A stretch of 64,000 nt of DNA from Cyclobacteriaceae bacterium (GCA_020832305.1 JAFIEV010000042.1:266607-330606), one strand, 5' to 3'; positions 17,323 through 27,440 are shown, counted from the first letter of the stretch. Made by a program: numbers and translations. The notes: generated by a model from the letters alone, not told the origin.

Positions 17323-19230
17323 ATGATGCAGCGATATTCTTTTCTAATAGCAATTATCATTCTACTAACTTTCGGCTGCCGGGAACAACATACCTCCTCA
17401 GAAAAAGAACTTGCCGATTCTTTGTATGTTAAAATTCATTATCAAAAAAAAGAAGTATCTATAGCTATGCGGGATGGCATAAAATTACATACCAGTATTT
17501 TTACGCCAAAAGACAAAACTGAAAACTACCCTATAATGCTTATGCGTACCTGTTATGGCGTTAAGCCGTATGGCGAAGATCAAATGCCCAAATCTCTTGG
17601 GCCCTCTGGCTATTTTTTGAAAGATAAATTTATCTTTGTATACCAGGACGTAAGAGGCCGTTGGATGTCGGAAGGCGCATTTGATAATATGAGGCCTCAT
17701 GTGCCTGACAAAAATAATCCCCGGCAAATCGACGAAAGTTCTGATACTTTTGACACCATTGAATGGCTGTTAGCAAATGTTGAAAATCACAATGGCAAGG
17801 TAGGCCAATGGGGAATCTCTTATCCCGGCTTTTACACCATTGCTGCTGCCATAGATGCACACCCTGCACTTGTCGCAAGTTCACCGCAAGCACCTATTGC
17901 TGACTTTTATTTTGATGACTTTCACCATCACGGCGCCTACTTGCAAAGCTATTGGATGATTACCCCACTTTTTGGTACCCAAAAAAATGAACCCGTCAAT
18001 GAACCCTGGTATGAATTTGTAAAGCCTGGAACTCCGGATGGATACCAATTTCACATGAATCTTGGGCCTCTCAAAAATTCCCAAAAATACTACAAAGATA
18101 ATTTTTTCTGGCAGCAGATTATCGGGCATCCCAATTATGACGAATTCTGGCAGGAAAGGTCTGTGTTGCCCCACCTCAACAATATTCAACATGCAATACT
18201 TACCGTAGGTGGTTGGTTTGATGCAGAAGACCTTTTCGGGCCTTTAAATATTTATAAATCCATAGAGAACCAACAACGAAATCATTTTAATCAAATTGTA
18301 ATGGGTCCCTGGGGGCATGGTGACTGGGCCCGTAAAAGCATTCCTCAATACGTTGGAAACATTTATTACGGTGATAGTATAGCAGATTTTTACCAAAAGG
18401 AAATTGAATTTCCTTTTTTCAGCCATTTTTTAAAGGAAAAACCTTTGCCAGAGCTCCCTGAAGCGTATATGTTTGATACCGGTCTGAAAAAATGGTTCAG
18501 GTTTAATGAATGGCCACCTGAGGAGGCTGAGGTAATTACTCTATATCCAGATCGTCATGAAAAACTTAGTTTCAAAGAGCCAAAAAACGCCGATGTAAAT
18601 ACCTTCAGCTATGTAAGTGATCCTCTGAAACCAGTACCTTCCACAGAAGATATCAAAAAAATTTCCCTTCATCGCAAATTTATGACCAGTGACCAGCGAC
18701 ACGCCTACAAACGTCCTGATGTGCTCAGCTTTCAGACAGAGCCATTGAGTATGTCAAAAACCGTAGCTGGAGAAATCGTGGCGTATTTAGATGTTTCAAC
18801 CACCGCCGGCGATGCAGATTGGATCGTGAAGATTATTGATGTATACCCTCCCGATCACCCTTCATTCCCTGATACGCCTTCACACATCACTATGGGTGAA
18901 TATCAGCAACTGGTACGCAGCGAAGTAATCAGGGGCCGGTTCAGAAACAGTTACCGAAAACCAGAACCATTTGTGGCAGGTCAAAAAACACGTATTGTTT
19001 TGCCAATCCAGGATGTATTACACACTTTTAAGGAAGGCCACAAAATTATGATACAAATTCAAAGTACCTGGTTTCCTTATATCGACAGAAACCCTCAACA
19101 ATACGTTGAAAATATTTTTGATGCCAGCGAGGAAGATTTTATCAAGGCTACCCATACTATTTATGGATCATCTTTCATTCAAATGGGTGGTAAAAGCGGC
19201 ATAAGTGGGCTGGATATTATTTCCAAATAA
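17323..19230 (+). CDS. CocE/NonD-family alpha/beta hydrolase lipoprotein
   Basis: A 635-residue exported hydrolase of the X-Pro dipeptidyl-peptidase S15/CocE group. A lipoprotein signal ends at LTFGC (Cys about 19). The N-terminal alpha/beta-hydrolase domain has the nucleophile motif GQWGISYPGF (Ser about 167), the Asp segment VGGWFDAEDLFGPL and the His motif GPWGHGDWA. The C-terminal beta-sandwich (about 420-630; TAGDADWIVKIIDVYP, EGHKIMIQIQSTWFP) is typical. Members act as glutaryl-7-ACA acylases, cocaine esterases or peptidases; the substrate here is unknown. Its stop codon is immediately followed by the stop codon of the convergent SDR gene, with no intervening base. Confidence 0.85.
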   Translation: MMQRYSFLIAIIILLTFGCREQHTSSEKELADSLYVKIHYQKKEVSIAMRDGIKLHTSIFTPKDKTENYPIMLMRTCYGVKPYGEDQMPKSLGPSGYFLKDKFIFVYQDVRGRWMSEGAFDNMRPHVPDKNNPRQIDESSDTFDTIEWLLANVENHNGKVGQWGISYPGFYTIAAAIDAHPALVASSPQAPIADFYFDDFHHHGAYLQSYWMITPLFGTQKNEPVNEPWYEFVKPGTPDGYQFHMNLGPLKNSQKYYKDNFFWQQIIGHPNYDEFWQERSVLPHLNNIQHAILTVGGWFDAEDLFGPLNIYKSIENQQRNHFNQIVMGPWGHGDWARKSIPQYVGNIYYGDSIADFYQKEIEFPFFSHFLKEKPLPELPEAYMFDTGLKKWFRFNEWPPEEAEVITLYPDRHEKLSFKEPKNADVNTFSYVSDPLKPVPSTEDIKKISLHRKFMTSDQRHAYKRPDVLSFQTEPLSMSKTVAGEIVAYLDVSTTAGDADWIVKIIDVYPPDHPSFPDTPSHITMGEYQQLVRSEVIRGRFRNSYRKPEPFVAGQKTRIVLPIQDVLHTFKEGHKIMIQIQSTWFPYIDRNPQQYVENIFDASEEDFIKATHTIYGSSFIQMGGKSGISGLDIISK

Positions 19231-19938
19231 TCAAAGGTCACCCAGTTGCGGCCTGATGAGCATTTCCTCTATTACGGAGTGATCAGAAAGTTTGTATGCA
19301 GCCCATGTGGCCTCAGCTACGTCTTCTGCTTTCATAAATCGTTCAGCAGGAATGTCTGCACCTTCCCAACTTGCCGTTAATGTGGCGCCCGGCAAAATGG
19401 CTGTAACCCTTATTTGATGAGGTTTAAGTTCTTCCCTTAAGACTTTACTCATACCCAAAAGGGCAAATTTAGATATGCAATAAGACCCGCCGTTTACATA
19501 GGGTATGATGCTGGCAGTAGAACACATATTAAAAATATGGCCGGCCTTGCGATCGATCATATCCGGTAAAATGGCACGTGTTAAATGATAAGCACTGTAC
19601 AGGTTGGTTTGAATCATAAATTCAAGGTTCCCTTCTTTTTCATCCATAACGGCACCCGGCACAAATAAACCAGCATTGTTAACTAAAACATCTACAGGGC
19701 GGGTTAAGGCATGAATGGCTTCTGCACATTGTGATATCTGATCTCTGACAGACAAGTCGGCCTGATGAAAATGCAGGGAGACCCCCTGAAACTTTGCCTC
19801 AATTTCGGTTTTTAGCACTTCCAGGTCATTTTGATTCCTCGAAGTGGTAAAAACATCAAATCCTTCTGCTGCAAATTTATCTATTATGGCTTTGCCTATC
19901 CCTTTGGTGCCCCCTGTAACAACAATAAGTTTATTCAT
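19231..19938 (-). CDS. Short-chain dehydrogenase/reductase (SDR)
   Basis: A 235-residue classical SDR with the Rossmann motif TGGTKGIG (about residues 8-15), the structural NNAG motif near 87 and the catalytic Ser-Tyr-Lys set (CSTAS, then YCISK near 155). The TSRN segment after the second strand suggests NADP(H) preference. Length is usual for the family. The substrate cannot be told from sequence. The gene lies 60 bases downstream of argJ on the same strand, so it may be read through from the arg operon, but no functional link is evident. Confidence 0.85.
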   Translation of the reverse strand: MNKLIVVTGGTKGIGKAIIDKFAAEGFDVFTTSRNQNDLEVLKTEIEAKFQGVSLHFHQADLSVRDQISQCAEAIHALTRPVDVLVNNAGLFVPGAVMDEKEGNLEFMIQTNLYSAYHLTRAILPDMIDRKAGHIFNMCSTASIIPYVNGGSYCISKFALLGMSKVLREELKPHQIRVTAILPGATLTASWEGADIPAERFMKAEDVAEATWAAYKLSDHSVIEEMLIRPQLGDL

Positions 19939-19998
19939 AAAACGATTTTTCTCAATATATACAGATTAACACCTCCGTGGCTCATTAAGTTTATTATT

Positions 19999-21213
19999 TC
20001 AGGTGGTATACACTGAATTAAACATAACGTAATCAGTTGTGAGATCAGCCCCCCAGCCTGTTGCCATAGCCTCGCCTTCATTTAAGTGCAATTGCATTAA
20101 AATATGCGAATCGCGTAAAAGTCTTTTTAGATAATTTCTGTCGATTTCCGAAGGTTTCCCTTTTTCAAGTACCTGCACCTGGTTTTTTTCATTCCCCAAA
20201 AACAGATCTGCTTTTTCATAATCAAATCCTATGGCCGCATTTCCCGCAGCGCACACAATTCTACCCCAGTTTGGGTCTCTGCCAAACATAGCAGCTTTTA
20301 CAAGGGATGAATCAGATATACTGCGTACAAGCTTCCTGGCTCGTTCTTCACTTTGTGCGCCCAGCACCTGATATTCTATAAATTTAGATGCACCCTCGCC
20401 ATCAGAAACGATCAATTTGGCCAAATGTATGAGCATTTCTTCGAGTTTATCGTAGAAAATCGGGTAGTCGGGATGATTTTCACTATCTATGACCGGATTT
20501 CCCGCAAGTCCATTCGACAGTACAGCTACCATATCATTGGTAGACGTATCTCCATCCACGGTAATCATATTAAAAGAACGGTCAACCGCTTTGCTCACTG
20601 CCTTTTGTAATGTTTTTGCATCAATATGTGCATCAGAAACCACAAAAGCCAGCATGGTTGCCATATTGGGATGAATCATACCAGACCCTTTGGCGATTCC
20701 TCCCATATTTACTTTTTCACCTCCGAGTTCGAATTCAAGAAATCCTTCCTTTGCAAATGTATCGGTGGTGAGAATCGCATTGGCCGCAAAAGAACCTGCC
20801 CTTGAATCTGAAGTGAGTTTGGGCACCATTTCTAAAATCCCGTCAGTTACCAATTGTGTGGGAAAAGGCTCTCCGATCAGGCCTGTAGAAGCCACCAGAA
20901 TTAGTTCAGGCTCGATTTCCAAAGCTCCGGCTGCTGTATCGGCCATTGCTCTGGCACCCTGGTAGCCCTGTGCGCCTGTACATGCATTGGCATTTCCCGA
21001 ATTGATTACAATGGCCTGTATTTTACCATCTTTTATATGTTCCCTGGAAATTTTTAAAGGCTCAGCAATCACATCATTCTGTGTAAAAGTTGCCGCAGCT
21101 GCTGCTGGTACTTCAGAATAAATCATTGCCAGGTCACGGCGCATCGATTTTACTCCCGAATGCAATCCCCAGCATTTAATCCCTTTAACACCGGTAATAT
21201 TTTTAATCAACAT
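19999..21213 (-). CDS. argJ: Glutamate N-acetyltransferase / amino-acid acetyltransferase ArgJ
   Basis: Transfers the acetyl group from N-acetylornithine to glutamate, closing the acetyl cycle of arginine synthesis; bifunctional forms also use acetyl-CoA. The 404-residue protein has the ornithine acetyltransferase fold, with VINSGNANACTG and ASTGLIGEP near 95-125. The self-cleavage site KGSGMIHPNMATML follows, in which the Thr becomes the catalytic N-terminus of the beta chain, and the C-terminal GRDPNWGRIVCAAGNA is present. It starts 3 bases after argC, as the last gene of argB-argC-argJ. Confidence 0.95.
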   Translation of the reverse strand: MLIKNITGVKGIKCWGLHSGVKSMRRDLAMIYSEVPAAAAATFTQNDVIAEPLKISREHIKDGKIQAIVINSGNANACTGAQGYQGARAMADTAAGALEIEPELILVASTGLIGEPFPTQLVTDGILEMVPKLTSDSRAGSFAANAILTTDTFAKEGFLEFELGGEKVNMGGIAKGSGMIHPNMATMLAFVVSDAHIDAKTLQKAVSKAVDRSFNMITVDGDTSTNDMVAVLSNGLAGNPVIDSENHPDYPIFYDKLEEMLIHLAKLIVSDGEGASKFIEYQVLGAQSEERARKLVRSISDSSLVKAAMFGRDPNWGRIVCAAGNAAIGFDYEKADLFLGNEKNQVQVLEKGKPSEIDRNYLKRLLRDSHILMQLHLNEGEAMATGWGADLTTDYVMFNSVYTT

Positions 21214-21216
21214 AAT

Positions 21217-22263
21217 TTATGGTTTAAGTGGTAATTGTTTCAATCCTGTACCTTCATCGAAATTCAGCATCAGATTCATATTTTGCACTGCCTGGCCCGA
21301 GGCTCCCTTTACAAGATTATCAATCACCGAAATCAAAATACCATTGCCTGTTCGCCGATCAATGGTTGCATAAATATGGCAGAAGTTAGAACCTCGAACA
21401 TTTTTTATAGATGGTGGCACTGATACAATGTGCACAAATTCAGAAGCATCATAGGCTATATGCAGGGCATTTACCAAATCTGATTCTTCAACACCTTTTC
21501 TGGGCCTGAAGTAAATGGTTGATAATATGCCCCGATCAACCGGTAGCAGGTGGGGCGTGAATTGAACTTTAACAGATTGTTCAGAAAACCGACCAATTTG
21601 TTCTTCTATCTCTATGGTATGACGGTGAAAACAAAGACCATAAGCTTTAAAGTTATCGTGCACATTGGCAAAATGGGTTGTATCACCGGGTTTCACACCT
21701 GCTCCGGAAACCCCAGATTTAGCATCAATTAAAAGCATACCCTGATCTATCAGTTCTGCACCCAAAAGAGGCGCCAGGGCCAGAATTGCACTTGTTGGAT
21801 AGCATCCCGGATTGGCAACCAAAGTGGCATTGGCAATAGCTTCGCGATACAATTCAGGCAAGCCAAAGACGGCATCTGGAATGGCCTGAGGGAAAATATG
21901 ATCCTTTTTATACCATTGACGGTATAATTCAGGGCTTCCCAGCCTGAAATCACCTGAAAGGTCAATGATTTTTAAATTTCTATTTTTTCCCTTTAGCACT
22001 TTAACGTATTCCATTGAAACACCATGAGGAAGTGCAAGAAATATCAAATCTGTATTATTAATGTCTAAATCATCCAATTTAATCAGCCTGTGGTCAACAA
22101 TTCCCAGAAATTGCGGGTGTATCTCACTAAATTTTTTTCCGGCATGACTCTCAGATGTAATTGCTATTAACTCTATACCAGGGTGCTGATGTAAAATTCT
22201 AACCAATTCAGAGCCGGTATATCCTGTGGCACCGGCTATGGCCACTTTTTTTCTGCTATGCAT
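21217..22263 (-). CDS. argC: N-acetyl-gamma-glutamyl-phosphate reductase ArgC
   Basis: NADPH-dependent reductase for the third step of arginine synthesis. The 348-residue protein has the N-terminal nucleotide-binding motif VAIAGATGYTGSELVRIL, LALPHGVSMEY, and the catalytic Cys near 154 in VANPGCYPTS. The dimerisation domain includes HRHTIEIEEQIG and TPHLLPVDRGILSTIY. It lies 16 bases after argB and 3 before argJ, which supports one transcript. Confidence 0.95.
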   Translation of the reverse strand: MHSRKKVAIAGATGYTGSELVRILHQHPGIELIAITSESHAGKKFSEIHPQFLGIVDHRLIKLDDLDINNTDLIFLALPHGVSMEYVKVLKGKNRNLKIIDLSGDFRLGSPELYRQWYKKDHIFPQAIPDAVFGLPELYREAIANATLVANPGCYPTSAILALAPLLGAELIDQGMLLIDAKSGVSGAGVKPGDTTHFANVHDNFKAYGLCFHRHTIEIEEQIGRFSEQSVKVQFTPHLLPVDRGILSTIYFRPRKGVEESDLVNALHIAYDASEFVHIVSVPPSIKNVRGSNFCHIYATIDRRTGNGILISVIDNLVKGASGQAVQNMNLMLNFDEGTGLKQLPLKP

Positions 22264-22279
22264 AATGTAATTTGGGTTT

Positions 22280-23110
22280 TCACCTGGTTATTATGGTACA
22301 AGGGTGCCGTTCTGGACTAAGCAGATAATTTTGAAAATCTAAAGGTTTAATGCCATTGAGTATCAAAGCGCGTTTTGCACCCATATTCAGGGCTGTCTGA
22401 CAAGAATCTATCTTGGGAATCATTCCACCCTTTATTACGCTGCCTTTTAACCCGGCAATTTGATCACATGTTATATGAGGTATAATTGAATCCGGGTCAT
22501 CCATTGATTGCATTAATCCATCTACATCGGTAAGTACAATATAGGCATCTACTTTGAGGCTGCCAGCCAATTGACCTGCAAAAGCATCTGCGTTAACATT
22601 GTAATTGTTTCCATCGGCACCCATAGCCAGGGAAGCGACAACAGGCAAATAATCGTTCTGTAAAAGTAAATTAATATAGCTCGTGTCTAAACTGACTATA
22701 TCCCCGACCAGTCCAAGGTCAAAAGAATTGTTCCCCTCAAAGAATTCCCTTTTCTTTACGCCTACCCAGTTTCCGTCTTTCCCAGACAGTCCTACCGCTT
22801 TCATTCCCAAAGCATTGGATAACCGCACCAGCTCACCGTTGACTTCTCCTTTGAGTGCCATTTCTATATACCTGATACTCTCCACTGTGGTCTTTCTGTG
22901 ACCACCAATGAATTCGGAAGATATCTTTGCCAAATCAAGCAATCTGGCAATAAAAGGACCTCCACCATGTACCATCACAATCGAATGACCAGCCTTTTTA
23001 AGAAGGGAAACCTCATGCATAATGTGTTGGGTCATTTCGGGCTGGGTCATGGCATTGCCACCATATTTTATTAGTATGGTTTGGTGATTGCTTGATTCTA
23101 TTGAGGGCAT
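22280..23110 (-). CDS. argB: Acetylglutamate kinase ArgB
   Basis: Phosphorylates N-acetylglutamate, the second step of arginine synthesis. The frame is open to 23197, but kinases of this family start only a few residues before the first strand. The ATG at 23110 (MPSIESSNHQTILIKYGGNAM) gives 276 residues, the normal length, and keeps the promoter at 23139-23170 outside the gene. Landmarks are IKYGGNAM, VMVHGGGP, GLSGKDG, NVNADAFAGQLA, LTDVDGLM and GGMIPKIDSC. It is the first gene of the argBCJ operon. Bacteroides-type relatives use succinylated intermediates; the argJ partner here points to the acetylated route. Confidence 0.92.
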   Translation of the reverse strand: MPSIESSNHQTILIKYGGNAMTQPEMTQHIMHEVSLLKKAGHSIVMVHGGGPFIARLLDLAKISSEFIGGHRKTTVESIRYIEMALKGEVNGELVRLSNALGMKAVGLSGKDGNWVGVKKREFFEGNNSFDLGLVGDIVSLDTSYINLLLQNDYLPVVASLAMGADGNNYNVNADAFAGQLAGSLKVDAYIVLTDVDGLMQSMDDPDSIIPHITCDQIAGLKGSVIKGGMIPKIDSCQTALNMGAKRALILNGIKPLDFQNYLLSPERHPCTIITR

Positions 23111-23138
23111 ATGTTGAAAAATGAAATTATCTTTGGTA

Positions 23139-23170
23139 CAAAAATAATGTTTTTTATTTGCCCTTCCAAA
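23139..23170 (-). promoter_or_regulatory. Predicted promoter of argBCJ
   Basis: On the minus strand TTTG (23170-23167), a 20-base spacer, then TATTTTTG (23146-23139), matching the Bacteroidota -33/-7 consensus TTTG-N19-21-TAnnTTTG. The -7 element ends 29 bases before the chosen argB ATG. Pattern match only. Confidence 0.5.
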
Positions 23171-23444
23171 CCCGCTCCTTACAAACCCTGTTTGCAATTT
23201 TTACAAATACACGTTTTTACATATTGATTTACAGCTAATTAAATTCTTTCTTAACCCAAACTTATGACATTAAAAAATGTGTAAAAAAATTAAAGGACAC
23301 TTCATATAAAATTAATACTGTTATTATATTATTTTTTTTGCACACTTATTGCAGATTGAATAAGACATAAAACAGATGACGTCTCATCATATTAAACTAT
23401 TTCTATAAAAAGTCTGAAGTCTGAAAAATATTCGAAGTGTATTA

Positions 23445-23475
23445 TTTGCAATATGGGTGTCATTTTATAGCTTTG
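23445..23475 (+). promoter_or_regulatory. Predicted promoter of tRNA-Leu
   Basis: TTTG (23445-23448), a 19-base spacer, then TAGCTTTG (23468-23475). The -7 element ends 19 bases before the first tRNA base, a sensible leader length. Full match to the Bacteroidota consensus. Confidence 0.55.
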
Positions 23476-23494
23476 CAAGCCCAATGTACAGTAG

Positions 23495-23578
23495 GCCCGG
23501 ATGGCGGAACTGGTAGACGCGTTGGTCTCAAAAACCAATGGCCGCAAGGCCGTGCCGGTTCGATTCCGGCTCCGGGTA
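23495..23578 (+). tRNA. tRNA-Leu (anticodon CAA)
   Basis: A class II tRNA of 84 bases. Acceptor arms are GCCCGGA and TCCGGGT (one G-T pair at position 1-72). The anticodon stem TTGGT/ACCAA holds the loop CTCAAAA with anticodon CAA. A long variable arm follows (GGCC-GCAA-GGCC), then T arm GCCGG-TTCGATT-CCGGC and discriminator A. CCA is not encoded (ACTTTT follows), usual for Bacteroidota. The T-rich stretch just after may terminate it. Confidence 0.95.
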
Positions 23579-23794
23579 CTTTTTTCATTTCTCATAATTT
23601 TAGTTGTATATCAATCTACGGCCATTCTCAGAATAATACAATCAACGATTACTTTTCCGCCAAGGCATAATATTTAAATCTCATATGAATGTTTTTCAGT
23701 TTCACTAAAGAGATAAAAATCTAATTCACCTTAATTTCATTAGAAAGTCTGTGGCTCAAAGGCCGGAATGTGAAAAAAATGCTAAAGCAGAAAG

Positions 23795-24337
23795 CTATTC
23801 AAAATCATCTTCAAGTCTTTCTACTGTTTGGTTGGAAGCCCTCAGGAGATGTCTTCTGCCTTGCCTGTCTCTGAGTCTAACGACTGTAGTCAGCAAATCA
23901 CCTGGCCCCCATTTCGGTCCATTTCTGGCAACCTCAAATAACTGAAAGCTTAGTTGTTCCTCAACCGGAGGCGCTTCTCCCGTCAAATAAGTATCCCAAA
24001 CCTGTTCACCAAGGACTATCCATGCAGCATCTGCAGAAAACCCTCCAGGCAGAGCAGTAGAATCGATAGAATATATCCAGAAAATAGCATTGAGGAATCC
24101 ACCATCTTCAGGGGACTCTGTAGACGTTCTAAAATCCCTCCACATTTGAGTTCTCATCGTAATCCTTTGTGACCCGATTTGCAATGTATCAGGTGCTGCA
24201 AGCAACTCTATTAAATCCATTTCTCCTGGCCGAAGATCCAGATCTTTCAGACATGCCGAAAAGAGAAACAGTATAGAAAAGAATATTGTAGCCGGCAAAA
24301 TATGCCGGTTGATTTTTCCTTGTATTATTCGCATCAT
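23795..24337 (-). CDS. Hypothetical lipoprotein
   Basis: A 180-residue protein with an N-terminal signal and lipobox (ILFLFSAC, Cys about 29), so probably anchored in a membrane facing the periplasm. The mature part begins LKDLDLRPGEMDLIELLAAPDTLQ and contains several short beta-like segments and a WGPGDLLTTVVRLRD stretch. It has no cysteine beyond the lipobox and ends in an acidic tail. I do not recognise the family. It stands alone between the tRNA gene and the sdh operon and has no obvious link to either. A start one codon later is equally possible. Confidence 0.65.
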   Translation of the reverse strand: MMRIIQGKINRHILPATIFFSILFLFSACLKDLDLRPGEMDLIELLAAPDTLQIGSQRITMRTQMWRDFRTSTESPEDGGFLNAIFWIYSIDSTALPGGFSADAAWIVLGEQVWDTYLTGEAPPVEEQLSFQLFEVARNGPKWGPGDLLTTVVRLRDRQGRRHLLRASNQTVERLEDDFE

Positions 24338-24573
24338 AATTATTTTGATAACCTTAACTCTTTAACACCTTTCAAAGCCCGATATTGTACTTGCCTTACA
24401 AAATTCATAATACCGCAACATGATATATACTTAAAAATCATCTATGTTGACTAATTGAAGCCTGTGTCGTCAATATTTTTTTTCAGCAAACAGTAAAAGA
24501 GTTTAACCATACTAATAAAACCCAGGTTTTTTCTGATTGAAAATGTGCTATTTTCAATCACTTGTAAAATACA

Positions 24574-24601
24574 ACAAGCGATTCTTTACAGAATCGCTTG
24601 T
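24574..24601 (-). terminator. Terminator hairpin after sdhB
   Basis: A 12-bp perfect stem ACAAGCGATTCT/AGAATCGCTTGT with a 4-base loop, 33 bases beyond the sdhB stop on the minus strand. The following sequence (TGTATTTTA) is only moderately T-rich. Confidence 0.65.
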
Positions 24602-24633
24602 GTGTCAAACTTTCAATATTATTGACAAATTTC

Positions 24634-25395
24634 CTACTCTGCTCCTGCAAAAGAAGCCGTTAGATACTCTCTGTTAAGTCTGGCGATATTGGTAAGGTCT
24701 ATACCTTTAGGACATTCTGCTGCACAGGCTCCTGTATTTGAACAGGCACCAAAACCTTCCTGATCCATTTGGTCGACCATGGCCAAAGCGCGGCGCTTTC
24801 TTTCTGCATTTCCCTGTGGGAGCAAAGCCAATTGTGATACTTTGGCAGATACAAACAACATAGCAGATGCGTTTTTGCAAGCTGCAACGCATGCACCACA
24901 ACCAATACAAGCAGCGGCATCCATAGCCAGGTCTGCATTTTGCTTGGGAATAGGGATTTCATTGGCATCAGGTAATGGCCCGGTATTTACGGATATAAAT
25001 CCCCCTGCCTGAATGATGCGATCAAAAGCGCTTCTGTCAACAACGAGGTCCTTTATTACCGGAAATGCCTTGGCCCTCCATGGCTCGATAACTATTGTTT
25101 CACCATCTTTAAACGACCGCATATGCAACTGACAGGCTGTGATTTCCTCTTCAGGCCCGTGTGGGCGGCCGTTTACAAACAGACTACACATACCACAAAT
25201 ACCTTCCCTGCAATCGTGGTCGAAGTGTACAGGGTCTTCACCTTTAGCTTCCAGTTCATTGTTCAGGATGTCCAGCATCTCAAGAAATGAACTGCCTGGT
25301 GAGATATTCTCTATTGTATAGGTTTTAAATGCCCCTTTGCTTGACGAATTATTCTGACGCCAGATTTTAAGGGTATATGTTCTTCCTTTTTCCAT
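24634..25395 (-). CDS. sdhB: Succinate dehydrogenase/fumarate reductase iron-sulfur subunit
   Basis: Electron-transfer subunit of complex II, 253 residues. The N-terminal [2Fe-2S] ferredoxin domain shows [15 protein letters not shown] (about residues 61-75) plus a further Cys in ITACQLH. The C-terminal domain binds the [4Fe-4S] and [3Fe-4S] centres with [14 protein letters not shown] (about 160) and [15 protein letters not shown] (about 215). The ATG shares one base with the sdhA stop (TAATG), showing translational coupling. It is the last gene of sdhC-sdhA-sdhB. Confidence 0.95.
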   Translation of the reverse strand: MEKGRTYTLKIWRQNNSSSKGAFKTYTIENISPGSSFLEMLDILNNELEAKGEDPVHFDHDCREGICGMCSLFVNGRPHGPEEEITACQLHMRSFKDGETIVIEPWRAKAFPVIKDLVVDRSAFDRIIQAGGFISVNTGPLPDANEIPIPKQNADLAMDAAACIGCGACVAACKNASAMLFVSAKVSQLALLPQGNAERKRRALAMVDQMDQEGFGACSNTGACAAECPKGIDLTNIARLNREYLTASFAGAE

Positions 25396-27329
25396 TATTT
25401 ATAGCTTCTTTGAGTCAGTTTTACATTTTCAAAAACAAGTTCTTCTTTGTGAAGTTCTGCGGGTTTATTTTCACCTTTATATTCCCAGGCGGCTACAAAA
25501 GCAAAGTTTTCGTCATCGCGTTTAGCTTCACCTTCTTCGGTTTGATGTTCCTCACGAAAATGCCCACCACAGGACTCCTCTCTCATTAAGGCATCATCAA
25601 CCATTAGCTCACCGAGTTCCATGAAGTCAGCAACCCTAAGGGCTTTTTCAAGTGTCATGTTCATTTCTTCGTTAGTACCGAGAAGTTTCACATTTTGCCA
25701 GTATTCCTGGCGAAGTTTTTGAATTTCTGCTTTTGCAAATTTCAGACCTTCTGCATTTCTGGCCATACCACAATAGTCCCACATAAGTTTACCCAGTTCT
25801 TTGTGGTACTGATCAACGGTTTTGGTACCTTTTACATTTAATAAGGTATCAATGCGTTTTTTTACCTCAGCTTCAGCTTCCTTAAATGCATTATGGCTGG
25901 TATCCACTTTAGCCTGCCCTATTCCCGCCAAATAATCACCGATTGTGTATGGAATCACAAAATATCCATCTGCCAATCCCTGCATAAGCGCACTGGCTCC
26001 CAGTCGGTTGGCGCCATGATCTGAAAAATTACATTCACCGGCGGCATACAGACCAGGAATCGTAGTCATCAGATTATAATCTACCCAAAGACCTCCCATG
26101 GTATAATGTACAGCCGGATAGATCATCATCGGTACCTTGTATGGATCATCGTCAGTGATTTTTTCATACATTTGGAAAAGGTTACCGTATTTAGCTTTGA
26201 TGGTATTAACACCGTCTCGCTTTATGGCGTCTCTGAAGTCGAGGTAAACGGCAAGGCCCGTTTCGCCTACACCACGACCTTCGTCACATACGTATTTTGC
26301 ATTTCTTGAAGCAACATCTCTCGGTACCAGGTTTCCAAAAGACGGATATATTCTTTCGAGATAATAATCTCTGTCTTCTTCAGGCAGATCATTAGCTTTT
26401 AATACGCCCTTTCTGACTTTTTCAGCTAATTCAGTAGTTCTGGGTACCCATACACGTCCATCATTTCTCAACGATTCCGACATAAGTGTAAGTTTAGATT
26501 GCTGATCACCATGAACTGGTATGCAAGTAGGGTGTATCTGTGTAAAACATGGATTGCTAAAAAGAGCGCCTTTTCGGTGAGCTCTCCATGCCGCTGAGGC
26601 ATTACAACCCATAGCATTAGTTGAAAGGAAGAAAACGTTGCCATATCCACCCGTTGCAAGTACTACAGCGTGGGCACTGTGGCTTTCGATGGCACCTGTT
26701 ACCATATTACGGGTAATGATACCTCTGGCTTTTCCATCTACCAATACCACATCAAGCATTTCTGTACGAGGATACATTTTAACTTTTCCTGCAGCAATCA
26801 TTCTACTCAAAGCAGAATATGCACCTAAAAGTAGCTGTTGTCCTGTCTGACCACGGGCATAAAAGGTTCTGGAAACCTGCGCGCCACCAAATGAGCGATT
26901 TGAAAGTAATCCTCCGTATTCCCTGGCAAATGGTACACCCTGGGCAACACATTGGTCAATGATATTGTTGCTCACTTCTGCCAACCTGTAAACATTGGCC
27001 TCGCGCGCACGGTAATCACCGCCCTTTACGGTATCGTAAAAAAGTCTGTAAACACTATCACCGTCGTTCATATAGTTTTTAGCGGCGTTTATACCCCCTT
27101 GTGCGGCAATACTATGGGCTCTCCGGGGACTATCCTGGTAGCAGAACGCTTTTACATTATAGCCCAACTCACCAAGGGAAGCTGCAGCAGAAGCTCCTGC
27201 CAAACCGGTGCCAACCACTATGATATCGTATTTTCTTTTATTGGCCGGATTCACCAGCTTTAGATTGAATTTATGTTTTGACCACTTCTCAGCAATGGAA
27301 CCGGAAGGTATTTTAGCATCTATTTTCAT
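25395..27329 (-). CDS. sdhA: Succinate dehydrogenase/fumarate reductase flavoprotein subunit
   Basis: Catalytic subunit of complex II, 644 residues, which oxidises succinate to fumarate. The FAD-binding motif [19 protein letters not shown] is near residue 40. [16 protein letters not shown] contains the His expected to hold FAD covalently. Substrate-site motifs [19 protein letters not shown] and [17 protein letters not shown] are intact. The length and the C-terminal [12 protein letters not shown] resemble the Bacteroidota/B. subtilis-type enzyme rather than the E. coli one. It lies 111 bases after sdhC. Confidence 0.95.
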   Translation of the reverse strand: MKIDAKIPSGSIAEKWSKHKFNLKLVNPANKRKYDIIVVGTGLAGASAAASLGELGYNVKAFCYQDSPRRAHSIAAQGGINAAKNYMNDGDSVYRLFYDTVKGGDYRAREANVYRLAEVSNNIIDQCVAQGVPFAREYGGLLSNRSFGGAQVSRTFYARGQTGQQLLLGAYSALSRMIAAGKVKMYPRTEMLDVVLVDGKARGIITRNMVTGAIESHSAHAVVLATGGYGNVFFLSTNAMGCNASAAWRAHRKGALFSNPCFTQIHPTCIPVHGDQQSKLTLMSESLRNDGRVWVPRTTELAEKVRKGVLKANDLPEEDRDYYLERIYPSFGNLVPRDVASRNAKYVCDEGRGVGETGLAVYLDFRDAIKRDGVNTIKAKYGNLFQMYEKITDDDPYKVPMMIYPAVHYTMGGLWVDYNLMTTIPGLYAAGECNFSDHGANRLGASALMQGLADGYFVIPYTIGDYLAGIGQAKVDTSHNAFKEAEAEVKKRIDTLLNVKGTKTVDQYHKELGKLMWDYCGMARNAEGLKFAKAEIQKLRQEYWQNVKLLGTNEEMNMTLEKALRVADFMELGELMVDDALMREESCGGHFREEHQTEEGEAKRDDENFAFVAAWEYKGENKPAELHKEELVFENVKLTQRSYK

Positions 27330-27440
27330 ATTGTATTGAATTTTAATTTTTTACCGGAAATATGCTTACAACATTGTAATAATAAACTGTTTATAAAATA
27401 TGTTTTGCGATTACTGTAAGAATTATCCGGCAATTGCAAT

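Noticed and set aside
23111-23197. N-terminal extension of argB
   Set aside because: Family members begin near MPSIESS; the extension would overlap the predicted promoter and adds a Cys/aromatic-rich stretch unlike the family.
23437-23670. 77-residue ORF over the tRNA gene
   Set aside because: It is read through tRNA-Leu and has no coding character.
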